A stretch of 64,000 bases of DNA, taken from positions 2,666,001-2,730,000 of the forward strand of contig NC_035794.1 in assembly GCF_001653235.2 (NCBI RefSeq). Direction: 5' to 3'. The position numbers and the translations under genes are program-made. The notes under the pieces are model-generated. The model saw only the letters and a list, made by a program, of their open reading frames with translations, searched no databases and was not told the origin of the DNA. The stretch comes from Pochonia chlamydosporia 170. Taxonomy: Eukaryota; Ascomycota; Sordariomycetes; Hypocreales; Clavicipitaceae. How positions within the stretch are numbered: the stretch's first letter is position 1; each line of letters opens with the position of its first letter. Shown here in pieces: positions 32,281 through 42,908 of this stretch.

Positions 32281-33426
32281 GTGGCTCTATACAACAGGGA
32301 GACTTTGCCATCGCCTACTCCAGCTGCCAAGGCAGCACCCGAATCATCTCTATACTCAACCACGAGCTCCATGTCGTCTACGAAGGGACAGCCCACTTCA
32401 AAACATTTAGAGGCTCCGGCTCTCTCATTCGGTACGACAAGGGGCGACAACACCATTGCTGGGGGGAAAGCATTCCAGCTCTGGCACAAAAACGCGGAGA
32501 TATCCACGCAAGTTCTCGATTGCCACGAAAATGGTGTGAAGTTAGTGGCTGTATCGTCCGACTCAAAGTTAGTAGCCTCCATTTCTACTTATGGGACGGT
32601 CCGGCTGTGGCGCTCTGATGCGGGGGAGCCTGATATTCTCCATGGCCGTGTGAAGTCGCTGGCTTTCTCCCACGATTCAAAGATCGTGTTAGTGGTTCAG
32701 ATCGAGGACGCGGTTCAGCTTTGGCGCCCTGAAACAGGCAAGCACACGCACATCCAGACTCTTGGTCTCGACAACTTCATTTGGTCGGCAGCCTTCTCTC
32801 CCGATTTAAGGTTTCTAGCCTTGGTTCATGATGATGAGGCAATCCGGCTTTGGCTCGTCGACTCGGACAAATTGACGCTTTCGCAGGTTCTTGAGGGTCA
32901 CAAGTCCCTGGGTCGGCCGGTGACTTTCTCCCACGATTCAAAATACTTGGCATCAATTTCTGATGATTACACGGTCCGGATTTGGCTCGCCGACTCGGGA
33001 AAATTCACGCTTACGCAGATTCTTGAGGGCCACAACGACGTAGTTTGGTCAGTGGCCTTCTCCCACGATTCAAATTTCATAGCATCAGGTTCTCTAGATT
33101 GCAAGGTCTGGCTTTAGTGCGCTGCTGGAACGGGCAAGTTTGAACACACCCGGACTTTTGAAGGTCACACCAGCGACGTGTTTTCGGTGGCTTTCTCTCA
33201 TGACTCAACTCTTCTCGCCTCGGCTTCTAAGGATGGAACAATCCGGCTTTGGCAAACCGATAACGGCGAGTGCACGCAGGTTCTTGACGGCCATACTGAT
33301 GACGTAAGGTCGGTAGCCTTCGCCAGGAATTCAGAATTCTTGGCCTCGGCTTCTCATGACATGACGGTGCGGCTCTGGCGCCCCCATATGGGTGAGAATG
33401 ACAGTGACTCGGTGAACTCGACTTAA
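32281..33426 (+). pseudogene. WD40-repeat remnant with internal stop
   Basis: An open frame of about seven to eight WD40 repeats (for example SVAFSHDSTLLASASKDGTIRLW), interrupted by TAG at 33115-33117 exactly where the repeat calls for Trp (KVWL-stop-C against RIW/RLW-R in sister repeats). TGG to TAG is G-to-A in a CpA context on the other strand, and the next codon TGC replaces an expected CGC; both fit RIP-type mutation. Repeats share long nucleotide identities (CTCCCACGATTCAAA recurs), typical of the recently amplified repeats of fungal HET-E/NACHT-WD40 receptors. No NACHT or effector domain lies upstream, and there is no good ATG at the start, so this seems a stranded C-terminus. Confidence 0.75.
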
Positions 33427-35322
33427 AGGGACGGTATCGAGTCTAGGGAGGGAACCATCTGGTAGCCTTCTCGGTAGGTGAGAAGTCCAGCACCGACAGT
33501 ATAAACAAGATAGCCTTAACGTCATAATAACCATGTCTATTTATATTCTCTCAATCTACCCCAAGAAGAAATTCCAGATCTTCCTCTATGAGATTCATGT
33601 GGCCGTAGTGAGTAGGCGAACCAATGGGCAACTCAGAGTGAAATTACAACTCTTCGAGCTAGGCACTATGCTTGGATGAAGGTGCATGTTTGTGGCTAGG
33701 GTTGACCAAAAGAGCGAAGGGAATTGGATCCTATCTTAAAACGTAGATTCAAATATCAAATCGCCCAGGTATCGATGATGTCCTGTTATACATCCTAGTG
33801 AGTGATTCGGAACAAAATGAGAAGGGCAGAACAATTCAAGTAGGTGCCAGATTTCTGACAGATTCCAATACCAAAAGATTTACATAAACCGGAAAACTCG
33901 CCTTGACTCAGAACAGAATCTTCAGGATCACTGCATGACCTGTCTCAATGTAGCCTGAAATTGATGATCGTTGCCAGCCAATCCACCGCGATAACTCACA
34001 TCTACGCCGACGAGCGCGGCTAACATGGCGTCGAACCTTTTGAACAGAAGGAGATGGGAAGAGGCGGAAGCGCTGGTGTCAGAAATAGAGGGATCATCTT
34101 TGTACGCTACTCAGCAGGAAAAAAAGAGGATTAGGCATTGGACCTGCAGCAGCCATCTGCGTGATGACTTAGGAGGCTCAAGTTGCTGGGGCTGGAATGG
34201 CATGTGAAACTGAAGCACAAACAACCATTGTCTATTTGGACCTTCATAAGAGGGATACTTGGTCATTTAATGAGAATTAGGTCAAAGCGTATTTCTCAAG
34301 TTTGAGAACGAGGACCCATGAGAGGGTTCAGGAAGTGAGTCTTATTACTTAACGCAAACAATGAAACGAAGATAATTGGTAACTAAAGAGTCGAAACTGC
34401 CTTGAAGTCTCACGTATGTAATGCACCCATTTCAGAGTCTCTTCACTCAGCCATGAAATACTCAATCACATGTGAATCCTACCCCTTGGAAGAGCTTCCT
34501 TCTTCTTTGGGTCTTGCTATCGCGATAGCTAGTCATTAGCGTCATGTCAGGGCAGAGCGAAAAGTGGCACCAAAAAACACCGGCACTCAAGAAACGCCTC
34601 TGCCAAATGTCCATACAGGCACGTGGACATGGCGTAGGCATCGGGCATTTCAGAAGTCCCTGGCACCGATAAGAGGCATAAAAGACGGACGAATACAGAC
34701 CCTTGTCCGATGGTGGTGTTTAACTCACGGATGGCTTTTTGTTGGCGGCGCCAGGGCTGCATAACTGTCTAGTTTTCCAGCTTTGTCCGTTACGTCACTC
34801 ATTTTCCTCATTTGGAAGTCGATTCAATGTGGACCAGCCCTACAAGTGCTCACGGCCACTTGATGGCTGTTTTGATCACGCTATCATGTCAAGTCTGGTA
34901 GTTCTTGTCCGTGACAAAGACCCCGGCACATGGTGAGGTACCCGTGACTCGTGAACAGGCGGACGTGAGCTTGCGACTGTGGTAAGGGTCCTCTTTTATT
35001 TTCATTTTTTTCTTCTTGTCGCCCCATCGGGGGGGGAAGAGTTCCATGATACTTGCGGTCGGTATTATTTGCCGCATGTCCGGTTTGTACTGGCGCGGAA
35101 GGGATGGTGATTGCGTGTCTTGGATTGTCGTTTACGTAGTCGGTTGCATATATATGTAAGGCCACCTGATTTTGACAGCCTGTCTCTTGAAGTCGTTAAT
35201 TAGTCTTATTTACACCTTTGAACTGCTTCTCATTAGCCTTATCACTTGCCAATACATGAACACTTTCTCAACTCGTCTCATACAGCATCACACACAGCAC
35301 AAGGCAGCCTAACGAAGCCACG
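33427..35322. other. intergenic with decayed sequence
   Basis: 1.9 kb without an intact gene. One stretch near 34025-34110 resembles a TPR repeat and is listed separately. The region just upstream of 35323 is the promoter of the four-helix membrane protein. Confidence 0.5.
34025..34207 (+). pseudogene. possible TPR (kinesin-light-chain type) repeat remnant
   Basis: The frame begins ASNLLNRRRWEEAEALVSEI, close to the repeated N-x-GRWEEAEAL-x-VQV motif of fungal TPR receptors, then loses resemblance after some 20 residues and stops. Only one repeat is visible, so the call is weak. It would fit with the WD40 remnant nearby as debris of NOD-like receptor genes. Confidence 0.35.
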
Positions 35323-35882
35323 ATGGAACTCAGTCGCATCATCGCCAACCTTCTCAGAGCTCTCCAGCTCGCCTCTGCTACCATCGTCACCGGTATCACA
35401 GGTTATTTCCTCTACAAGTCCAGTGCAGACACGTGGGATCTTGGACGCTTCATATACACCGAAGTAGCGTCCAGTTTGGCTATGCTAGCGGCGATTATCT
35501 TCATGCTGCCATTTACCGACGCCTTCATCCAAGTGCCAGTCGACATCATCATGAGTTTACTATGGTGGGTGACATTCGGGTTGCTCTATAGCGTGAGTTT
35601 TCGTCATCCCTTGCGGATTTTGCGTCAAATAACTAACCGTTTGTAAAGTTTCTCGGATTCCCCTGCGAATGGGTGTTTGAATGGATGGGCGTCTCACCAT
35701 TTGATGAGCAGTGTGGGAAGTTCAAGGCCGTGGTTGGCTTCTCATTCGTCTCTGCCATTCTTTGGCTAGTCTCAGCCATTCTGAATTGCCTCATCATCCG
35801 CCGCCAAGGCCGTCAGGAAGACTCTGACGTCAGGAACCACTATCGCCAACGGGAGATGCGGGAAGCTCAGACCGAAGTTTAA
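35323..35882 (+). CDS. small four-helix membrane protein, MARVEL-like
   Basis: 167-aa integral membrane protein from exons 35323-35592 and 35649-35882 (intron 56 bp, GTGAGT...AAG, phase 0). Four hydrophobic helices: about 8-28 (ALQLASATIVTGITGYFL), 46-66, 73-92 and 112-135 (AVVGFSFVSAILWLVSAILN), with a Cys-containing loop between helices 3 and 4 and a charged cytosolic C-tail. This is the layout of fungal MARVEL-domain proteins, which shape membranes or sit in plasma-membrane domains. No enzyme motif. Function not assignable further. Confidence 0.8.
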
Positions 35883-37703
35883 ACCAGCACCAGGCTCATG
35901 ATTTGCATTTATCACGGTCGACGGGAATGGGAGGTTGGAGTTACGAATAGACTGATACCAGAGCATGGGATGACGCTCACGCATGATACATGATATTTTG
36001 GGCATTATTTTCCTTCTTAATACTGTGGCGCTTTATGCCGTTCCACAACGTTAGCATTCATAATACTAATGATGATAATAAATTGGTGTTGACCGTCTTA
36101 TTCCCTAGCTCCCCTGTCAGGCATGTGATTGTGCTCAGCAGGCCACGAAACTCTGACAAGAACGATCCTGGCCTTTGAGAACTTCACATGATAATTTGCG
36201 CATCAGCTCTTCTCCCAAACTAACTCCCTGTCACGGGAACTAGATGAGCTCCATAGCTACCAGACCCTTATCAAGGTAACTGGACTAGTTACGTTCCATC
36301 AGATACGGCCCGAGTTCCAGACGTCTCGCCACCAGGTACAACAACATCAACAGTTTTAGTAAAGCGGGAAAATTGGAGATTTGACAAGAGAAATTCCTTG
36401 TCAATGACCGAAGAATGACATTGTGCATCTTGACCGATTTAGAAACGGAAGTGGCTGCATTTCGAGAAGTTTTTGACAGTTTAAAACCGGCTCTTCCGTG
36501 CTTCGTGCCTGGCAATCAAGTGCCGATCGTGATCCACCAACCGCCCACTGATGACGCTAGCATGTGAAGTTTTTCTGGTCGATGAGGCCATCGCAATCAG
36601 ATTTTTTAGCTTTTTGAGGGTCTCGCGTTTACTGCAGGGGGGTCGGTACGGTCGTCCGCCTCGCCGACGGCTATCGAGCATTGGCCCGACGGACACGGAG
36701 AGATCTTCAGACAGAGGGGTCCTGACCTAGGTGAATGAGAATTGGTGAATGGATGATACAAGAACGTAGTCTTCTTAGCTCAGCAAAACCGGGAGAATCT
36801 GCAACGTCTTTCGCTTCCAAGTCCAAACAGTCTCACGATTTAGTTGTGTTATGCAATAGCCATGAGAAGGAGTGGGAGGGCATCATGAAGGCTTTTGCGC
36901 TGCCACTTCTGGTCCAGCGGAAGGTTTCGGTCAAATAGTCTTCATTCGAGGCTTCATACCACCGTCATGAATGTCTGTCATTGGGAGCAAATATTAATAC
37001 AGCAGTGCAATGTCCCGCCACAGGTACAAAGGTGGTAGGTCGCGCTGCAACAGTCGGACAATGGCCAGTCCATGGATCCCATGTCTGGTACTTTTGAAAA
37101 CACCAGACGTCAAGTACACAAAAACCACCAGACTTTACTGCGCTCTCCACAAACCAACTTTACTTCTCAGGAAGTATGGACGGCCCGGTTTTTACTCGAT
37201 CGATTCGAGCTCAGCTCATGGGTGTTCCAGACTCAATAAATAGCGACGTTGACGTCTTCCACGCTGGGCCTGTCAGGAAATCCAGCGCAACAGGGACATA
37301 GAAAGACATGGAGCTTTCGCAACCCCTGGCTGCTGAAAATTTACCCGGCCGTTGACACTTTGCTGTTTTCAGTTTATGCTGCAGATGCGATGTTGCATTG
37401 TGAATGGTCCTTGGCCAATCAGCTGAACCCCCTCGTTGATTACATATGTAGTACAGTCTGTTTGGAGTCCGGAGTCTGGAGTTTTGAAACCACCAGACAA
37501 TATATAGTATCAACATAATGCGAGGACGACGCGTCTTTGTCCTCCTCTCCTGTCGTCACTCATCCAACGGCCACTGACTCGCACGCGCCCTAACATTTGA
37601 AAGATCAGATGCATCAAATGGCCCAACACGCAGCCGGCCAGACCCGACTGCCTTCATGAAGCAATTCCCACTCTAGCATCAGATATCATATGCAATCCGC
37701 AGT
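35883..37703. other. intergenic with two palindromes
   Basis: No coding region recognised. Two related 25-26-bp imperfect palindromes lie at 37083-37108 and 37474-37498. The right end is the promoter of the third Zn2Cys6 regulator. Confidence 0.5.
37083..37498. repeat. pair of related GTCTGG...CCAGAC palindromes
   Basis: At 37083-37108 a 26-mer reads GTCTGGT, A/T core, ACCAGAC; at 37474-37498 a 25-mer has the same GTCTGG and ACCAGAC arms around a TTTTGAAA core. They are 366 bp apart. They could be ends of a small non-autonomous element or regulator sites; no target duplication was seen. Confidence 0.5.
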
Positions 37704-39354
37704 ATGTTTACGTCACAAATCCTACCAGTCCCTGTATACCTGCAGCTCGAAATACCGCAACTGCAAACGCAATCAAGGCCGGGAGAAAAGCGATGGGCAC
37801 CAAAAGTCAAGACTGGGTGTTTAACTTGTCGGTTCGTCGTTTATGTACCCGGTCAACACATCATCGAAACAACACACATCAAATGCCTGGGCACTCACAC
37901 ACTACAGCCGCCGCCGTATTAAATGCGACGAAGCTAAACCCGCATGCAAACGATGTACAAGATTTGCCTATCACTGTGAAGGCTACACACATGCAAACGG
38001 CGGGAACAACACCTCCCTGCGGCCGGATGTGGACGCGGATGGAGCGCAACTATTCATGGTGCCTTGTAGACCGACGCCGCCACTGAGCAATACCAACTAC
38101 AGAAGTTCCAGCACACTGATATATTTTCTAAACTCAACCTCTCTAGGGTACAGCCTGTTTGGCTGGCGAACATATATATTGAGGCAGCTCCCCCGATACA
38201 GGGGATACTCGGAAGCATTCGACACCTCAATTACAACATTTACCAGTCTACTAGAGACCCTGCATCAGCCATCGCCATTTCAAAACCCAAGTACGACGTC
38301 ACTGCAATCATACGCCACCAGCATAAAGGCGTTGCAAAAGGCTCTCGCTGACGCCGGCACAAGATATCACTTTACTACTCTGTACGCTGTATATGCTCTG
38401 ATACAATGCCACGCATGGATATTTCACAAACCGAGTGTATCTCATGGACACAGCGAGGGCTTACAACACCTAATAAGCGTATTCTTGCGTCAAAATCCAA
38501 AGGACTCCTTTGTCCTTGGGGTATGCCACGCCATAAAAGTGGACTTGGTGTGTTGAAACATTTTCTACTCACAGTACCGTCACAAAGGTTTGAGTTAATT
38601 TAACACACCACAACAGGTACAAAGTGCGTACTTTAACTCAAATATTCGTTTCTATCCGTGGATCCAGACACTTTTCCAGATGCCCGAGCCCCCGTACCTC
38701 GGAATTCATTCCTCTACAGCAAAGCTCAAGCCGCCAACCTACGAGTTTCGATGGCTCTGTCTGCTTCCAGACCTGATACGATACCCTGCAGAGAATAAAT
38801 GCCAAATCCAGCTAGCATACAACTATATACTGCATTCTATTACCTGCATCAATACAGTCATCGAAACTATTATCCATACCCCTGAATGGACAGAGGAACA
38901 AGCCATGGTGGTGAATGAACGATCTGGCCTTTTTATATCCATCGGGGTCGTGCTAAACGCCATTATGCGCACCTTCCACCCTGACGATGCGCTGTTGCGT
39001 GACCAGAGGCTTTTATTTGTTGGTAGTGCGGTTGCTCTTGGGGAGAGAGGCTTGCGGGAGCGTCCGTTGGGAGGACATCACATTGCGGAGGCCTTGCTGG
39101 CGGCGTGGTGCGTTGCGGATGGGAGTAGTAAGGTGAGCCTGCGAAAGTTGGTCGAGGATTATCGAGAGACGTTTTCCATGGCTAAGCTGATACACAACGT
39201 GGCTTTTTGGCCGGAGGCGCCGGTGCAACTGGAGGGGATACCGTGGATTACGTTGCATAAAGGGGCTGACTGTCCGGCCAGCAAGACGGATGGAAGAGAC
39301 AAAGGAAGGGCAAAGGGTGGTCAGGATTTGTCAGAGTACTGCTGTATTTTGTAA
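37704..39354 (+). CDS. Zn(2)Cys(6) transcription factor
   Basis: Regulator of 501 aa. Exons 37704-37831, 37908-38547 and 38617-39354; the first intron splits the zinc finger inside an Arg codon, and both joins keep frame. Cys 39, 42, 49, 56, 59 and 66 give C-x2-C-x6-C-x6-C-x2-C-x6-C, with a basic RRRRIK between the second and third Cys. The rest has the C-terminal layout of Sordariomycete regulators that lack a classic fungal-specific domain (SYATSIKALQKALADAG, FWPEAPVQLEGIPW). The protein ends Cys-Cys-Ile-Leu, which has the form of a CaaX box; for a DNA-binding protein this may be chance. The neighbour at 39.8-40.7 kb is a reductase on the other strand, convergent with it. Confidence 0.85.
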
Positions 39355-39799
39355 AGGTCGATATTCATTGCAAAGAGCACATGGGAGGCGACAAGCTGGA
39401 CTATGGTCTAATACGCATAAGAGCGCTGAGAGCTATTTCTATAGGAACCTACATATTAAGAAGTATTTTAATTAAGCTACTAAATTAAAGAATAGTTAGT
39501 AGAGATAGCCTAAGAGTATTTGTAATATTATACTTTTATAACACTATGAAATAGGTCGATTGAATGTATTTCTAGAAACTCCTTATAGGTATAATACTAT
39601 AGGGCCTAGAATAAAGAGGAGAGTGTGAGTTGGTAAAGATAGTTTTGCGGACCACATCCAGACGATATCACACCCATTTAGAGGAAGGCTAATGGAAGGT
39701 CTCTCATACATATATCTTTAACACAGTTAAGAGCTGGTAGAAGACCTATCATCATGCTGTCCACCATAGCATCATGTTTCTTCTTTCCTATACCGTCCA
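39355..39799. other. AT-rich intergenic stretch
   Basis: Strongly AT-rich (39470-39620 in particular), rich in TA dinucleotides and without frames, between two convergent genes. Looks like degenerate, possibly RIP-affected sequence. Confidence 0.6.
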
Positions 39800-40714
39800 T
39801 CAGACGATCCCGTTAGGATTCTGGCGCGCTTCCTCAATAAGTTCATGAGGCTTCTTGAAGGCCATGCCAGAGAAGAATTTCTGTCGATGAGCCTCAACCT
39901 TCTTATGGTCTAGGGAACCTCCTTGTAGAGGAACACCAATTTGGTAATGAGCAAATAGAACTTCCATCTCATCATCTGATGTCTGAATGGTATGCAGTAT
40001 CTGGCCTAAGCCGATACGCTGTACATCCTTCATTTCCACGTACTGTCGTTGCACCAGCATAGCAAGCTCGTTCCAAGTGGTCTTCTCCCCAGAAATGTAG
40101 GTGTACGGTTCCCAAGACGGGTGGCTCACAAGAAGTGCCAAAGCTCTTGCCAAGTCACGGGCTGCTGTAAGATCAACTGGATCATTCCCAGTGCCAGGGA
40201 TTATGACTTTCTTGGATGTGATGTCGATGGGAAACGCTTCCCCGGCATCCGTAAGATAGCGGTTCTTTTTGGGCACAATGTAATCCGCCAGCCAGCCAAC
40301 GCTAACTAGCGTCCATTCGATCTCTTTTTGCTCCCGGAGAACCTGCCGAATAGGATCGCGCGTCAGATAGTAAAAGTGAGGAAGATCAGGATAGGTCTCA
40401 AGGTCGCCTCCGTATTCCGACGGAATGAATCGCTTGCATCGTGGACTGGCCTGGCAGGCCTTGATGAGGTTGAGATGAACGTCGACAAACTCTTTAGTGT
40501 ATGATAGAATCATAGAGATAAGCACGTCGCACTCGAGTATGGCGTTGGTAAGTGAAGGGACCGAATAATCAGTAACCACTTGAGAGATTTGGCCCCGGTT
40601 TTCAAACTCTTCTTTGGATGTTCGGCTAAGGATGACCACTTCGTGTCCGTACTTTGGAAACTCGTCACAAATGTATCTGGCCATTGCGCCAGACCCAGCC
40701 ACAGCAACGCGCAT
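39800..40714 (-). CDS. NmrA-like / isoflavone-reductase family NAD(P)-binding protein
   Basis: Single-exon protein of 304 aa from the ATG at 40714. An N-terminal dinucleotide-binding fold is seen in VAVAGSGAMARYI, followed by the second strand VVILSRTSKEE; RFIPSEYGGDLETYPDLP is typical of the fungal NmrA/isoflavone-reductase group (S-E-Y/F-G). Such proteins act as small-molecule reductases or as redox-sensing regulators; which applies here cannot be told. The glycine motif lacks the third glycine of the usual GxxGxxG, so cofactor binding may be altered. Confidence 0.85.
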   Translation of the reverse strand: MRVAVAGSGAMARYICDEFPKYGHEVVILSRTSKEEFENRGQISQVVTDYSVPSLTNAILECDVLISMILSYTKEFVDVHLNLIKACQASPRCKRFIPSEYGGDLETYPDLPHFYYLTRDPIRQVLREQKEIEWTLVSVGWLADYIVPKKNRYLTDAGEAFPIDITSKKVIIPGTGNDPVDLTAARDLARALALLVSHPSWEPYTYISGEKTTWNELAMLVQRQYVEMKDVQRIGLGQILHTIQTSDDEMEVLFAHYQIGVPLQGGSLDHKKVEAHRQKFFSGMAFKKPHELIEEARQNPNGIV

Positions 40715-42908
40715 TTTGGATGATTGGGGCTAAAAAGCAGTTGAGAAGGAGGATGTGTGTGCAGAATCAGCTAGATGCAAGAAAACGTAACCTCGCATGG
40801 CTTTATATGCTTTTTCTTTCTCACGCCGGCTGAAGACCAGTGATGCCATGACTTGCCTCCTCGGGAGCTGTGGATCGGGACTCCGTCCTTTGAGCGAGGG
40901 CTCGCAATCTGCCGGCCCCGTATTCAATGTTCTAGGTCCGCATGCGGAGCGGAGAATTACAGACGATCTGTCAGTGCATGACTACCAGCAGCCCAGTCGC
41001 CACAATAAACCTCCTCCGCACACAGAATTGCATTTAGAAGGCTATGAGCAGTCCATGTCCGCAGGGAGGAGCCCGTGGGGAGGCGGGCTTTTCAGTTTAC
41101 TTTCATGAGGTGGCGGGAAAAAAAAATAGACGGCACTGGAGATCAATCGTATTTTCCCGTTGAGAATTGGAAGAAGGCATTGTTACTTTATATGATATTT
41201 CAAACGTTTGTTTGAAGTGGCTAAGTCTAACAAGAGTATTTGTGTTATTTAATTCCATTGAATATTGTTTTAAGTGCTATAACTTACTAGTATTTCACAC
41301 TTATAAAGAATATATAAATAGATAAGAGTACTAATGTATATACTGTAGTAAAGTGGGATGCTTAAGACAGTCTGACTATGCAGACGGGTCAAAGCGACAC
41401 GCAACCACATACACACTGCACAGCACCTAAATGAGAAGCGACAGCATGGGAGAATAGTGCTGTTAGCATAGGATCTACACTGCATACTGTAGGCAATAAG
41501 CAGTTAAAGCATGAACAGCACGAGGGTAGCTGGTCCCTACTACAATATTTAGTTGAAGAATCAATTGATGTTACCGGCGGACCCGTCGGCGGATTCGCGG
41601 ATCCGCGGAACTGCTGGAATTATGCCGGGGTAGGAAAATAAGATGGGTCTGATTTTAGGAATTGCATCTTTTAATACGAAGTGCATCACTTATTCAGTTC
41701 TTTAGGCTTTATCGGTGGCTTTTCAATCTCCGAATAATAAAGAAAATGCGGAACAGCAAATTCTACCGCAGCAAAGCTTTGGCTGTCAACTGCTGAAAAG
41801 TTCGATTTAGTCCCCGCCATCTTCTTCATATTGTCAACGTGTTTCTTTTCTTTGCTCTCCGGCCTGAGTAGAAGTGAGAAAGGTGCCCCAACTTTCTTCT
41901 TATTGGTTTCAAACTATACGCTGACTCCGTGCGTCCAGATGCATTTACGTTTAGTTGTGCCTTGAACAGCTTCAGAGATGAGGAGAGACCCACACGAGAG
42001 TTTCTGTCGATGCTTGCAGAAGTCGTCTGACTCCTGAAGATGAAATGTCTGGCAAGAGAAGGCGAAGCTCTCTTGTTGTGTTCGCCCCATTATAGAACGA
42101 AAGTATAGTCGTTTGAGCTGGGTCGATGTTTAGAAAGTTGCATGCTGTCAATGTTACTATACTTGTGGGCTCTATTGCAATAGCTTTGTTAGCATAGAGG
42201 ACATATTCAACCTGATCATATCGAAAAAGCCTCACTACCCAGGTAGTAATCCTGTTGCGGAACATTCACCAGACCCAGTGTGGTCCCATTAGACTCCGAT
42301 TGTACACGTTAACTCAGATTGTATAAGGGTCTAAGACGTTGCATAATGCGAAGCTAAACAGTCTGAGCCACAGACGGAAGCAATTGGCCGGCTCTTTTTT
42401 TCACGTGATGTTTATTTCATTTCTGGAAGCACGCTCCTCCACATATCCATGTATAAAGGACGTGAGACTCTGGGGAGCCGTTGTCCCGGTAGCTGTACTG
42501 GCGTCGTATACTAGTTCCGCCATAATCCAACAGACAATACTAGGGCAGGTGTAGGACTGTCAGTACTTGAGTTTTGGTCCAGGAAAATGGGGAGCTCACT
42601 TGCAGCAACGGAAATATACCGTTCATTGCCTTGTTCTTGCGACCGTACTACCCCCTACTTCAAATGCAGTCTCAGCGTATAGAATGCTCCGAGAGTGCAC
42701 GAAGGCATCAAAATGAATTATCAGGCAACTCACAGCTTTCTAGAAGTAGGGTAACTACAAGCATAAATACTGGGCGAATGGATTAATCTAGAGAAATAGG
42801 AGGTTAGAAATTAAGACCGTTAACTATCTACAGCTACCCAGTTACTATCAAGCAGCTAAATGCTTAAGAAGTCTTGCCCTCACTCTGCTTTCTTAGCTGA
42901 TGATACCA
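40715..42908. other. AT-rich intergenic region with a GC-rich dyad
   Basis: 2.2 kb without a recognisable gene. The part from about 41150 is AT-rich and TA-rich. At 41575-41612 there is an isolated GC-rich patch with the perfect palindrome CGCGGATCCGCG (41596-41607). A 97-codon minus-strand frame at 41972-42265 has no resemblance to known families. Confidence 0.5.
41596..41607. repeat. GC-rich perfect palindrome in AT-rich DNA
   Basis: CGCGGATCCGCG, flanked by further GGCGGA/CCGCGG words (41575-41612), stands out from surrounding AT-rich sequence. Subterminal repeats of some fungal DNA transposons look like this, but no transposase or terminal repeats are visible. Confidence 0.6.

Noticed and set aside
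32172..32618. alternative frame overlapping the WD40 start
   Set aside because: No resemblance to known proteins; the WD40 frame explains the conserved sequence.
40715..42908. transposon around the GC-rich dyad
   Set aside because: No transposase frame, terminal inverted repeats or target duplication could be found.
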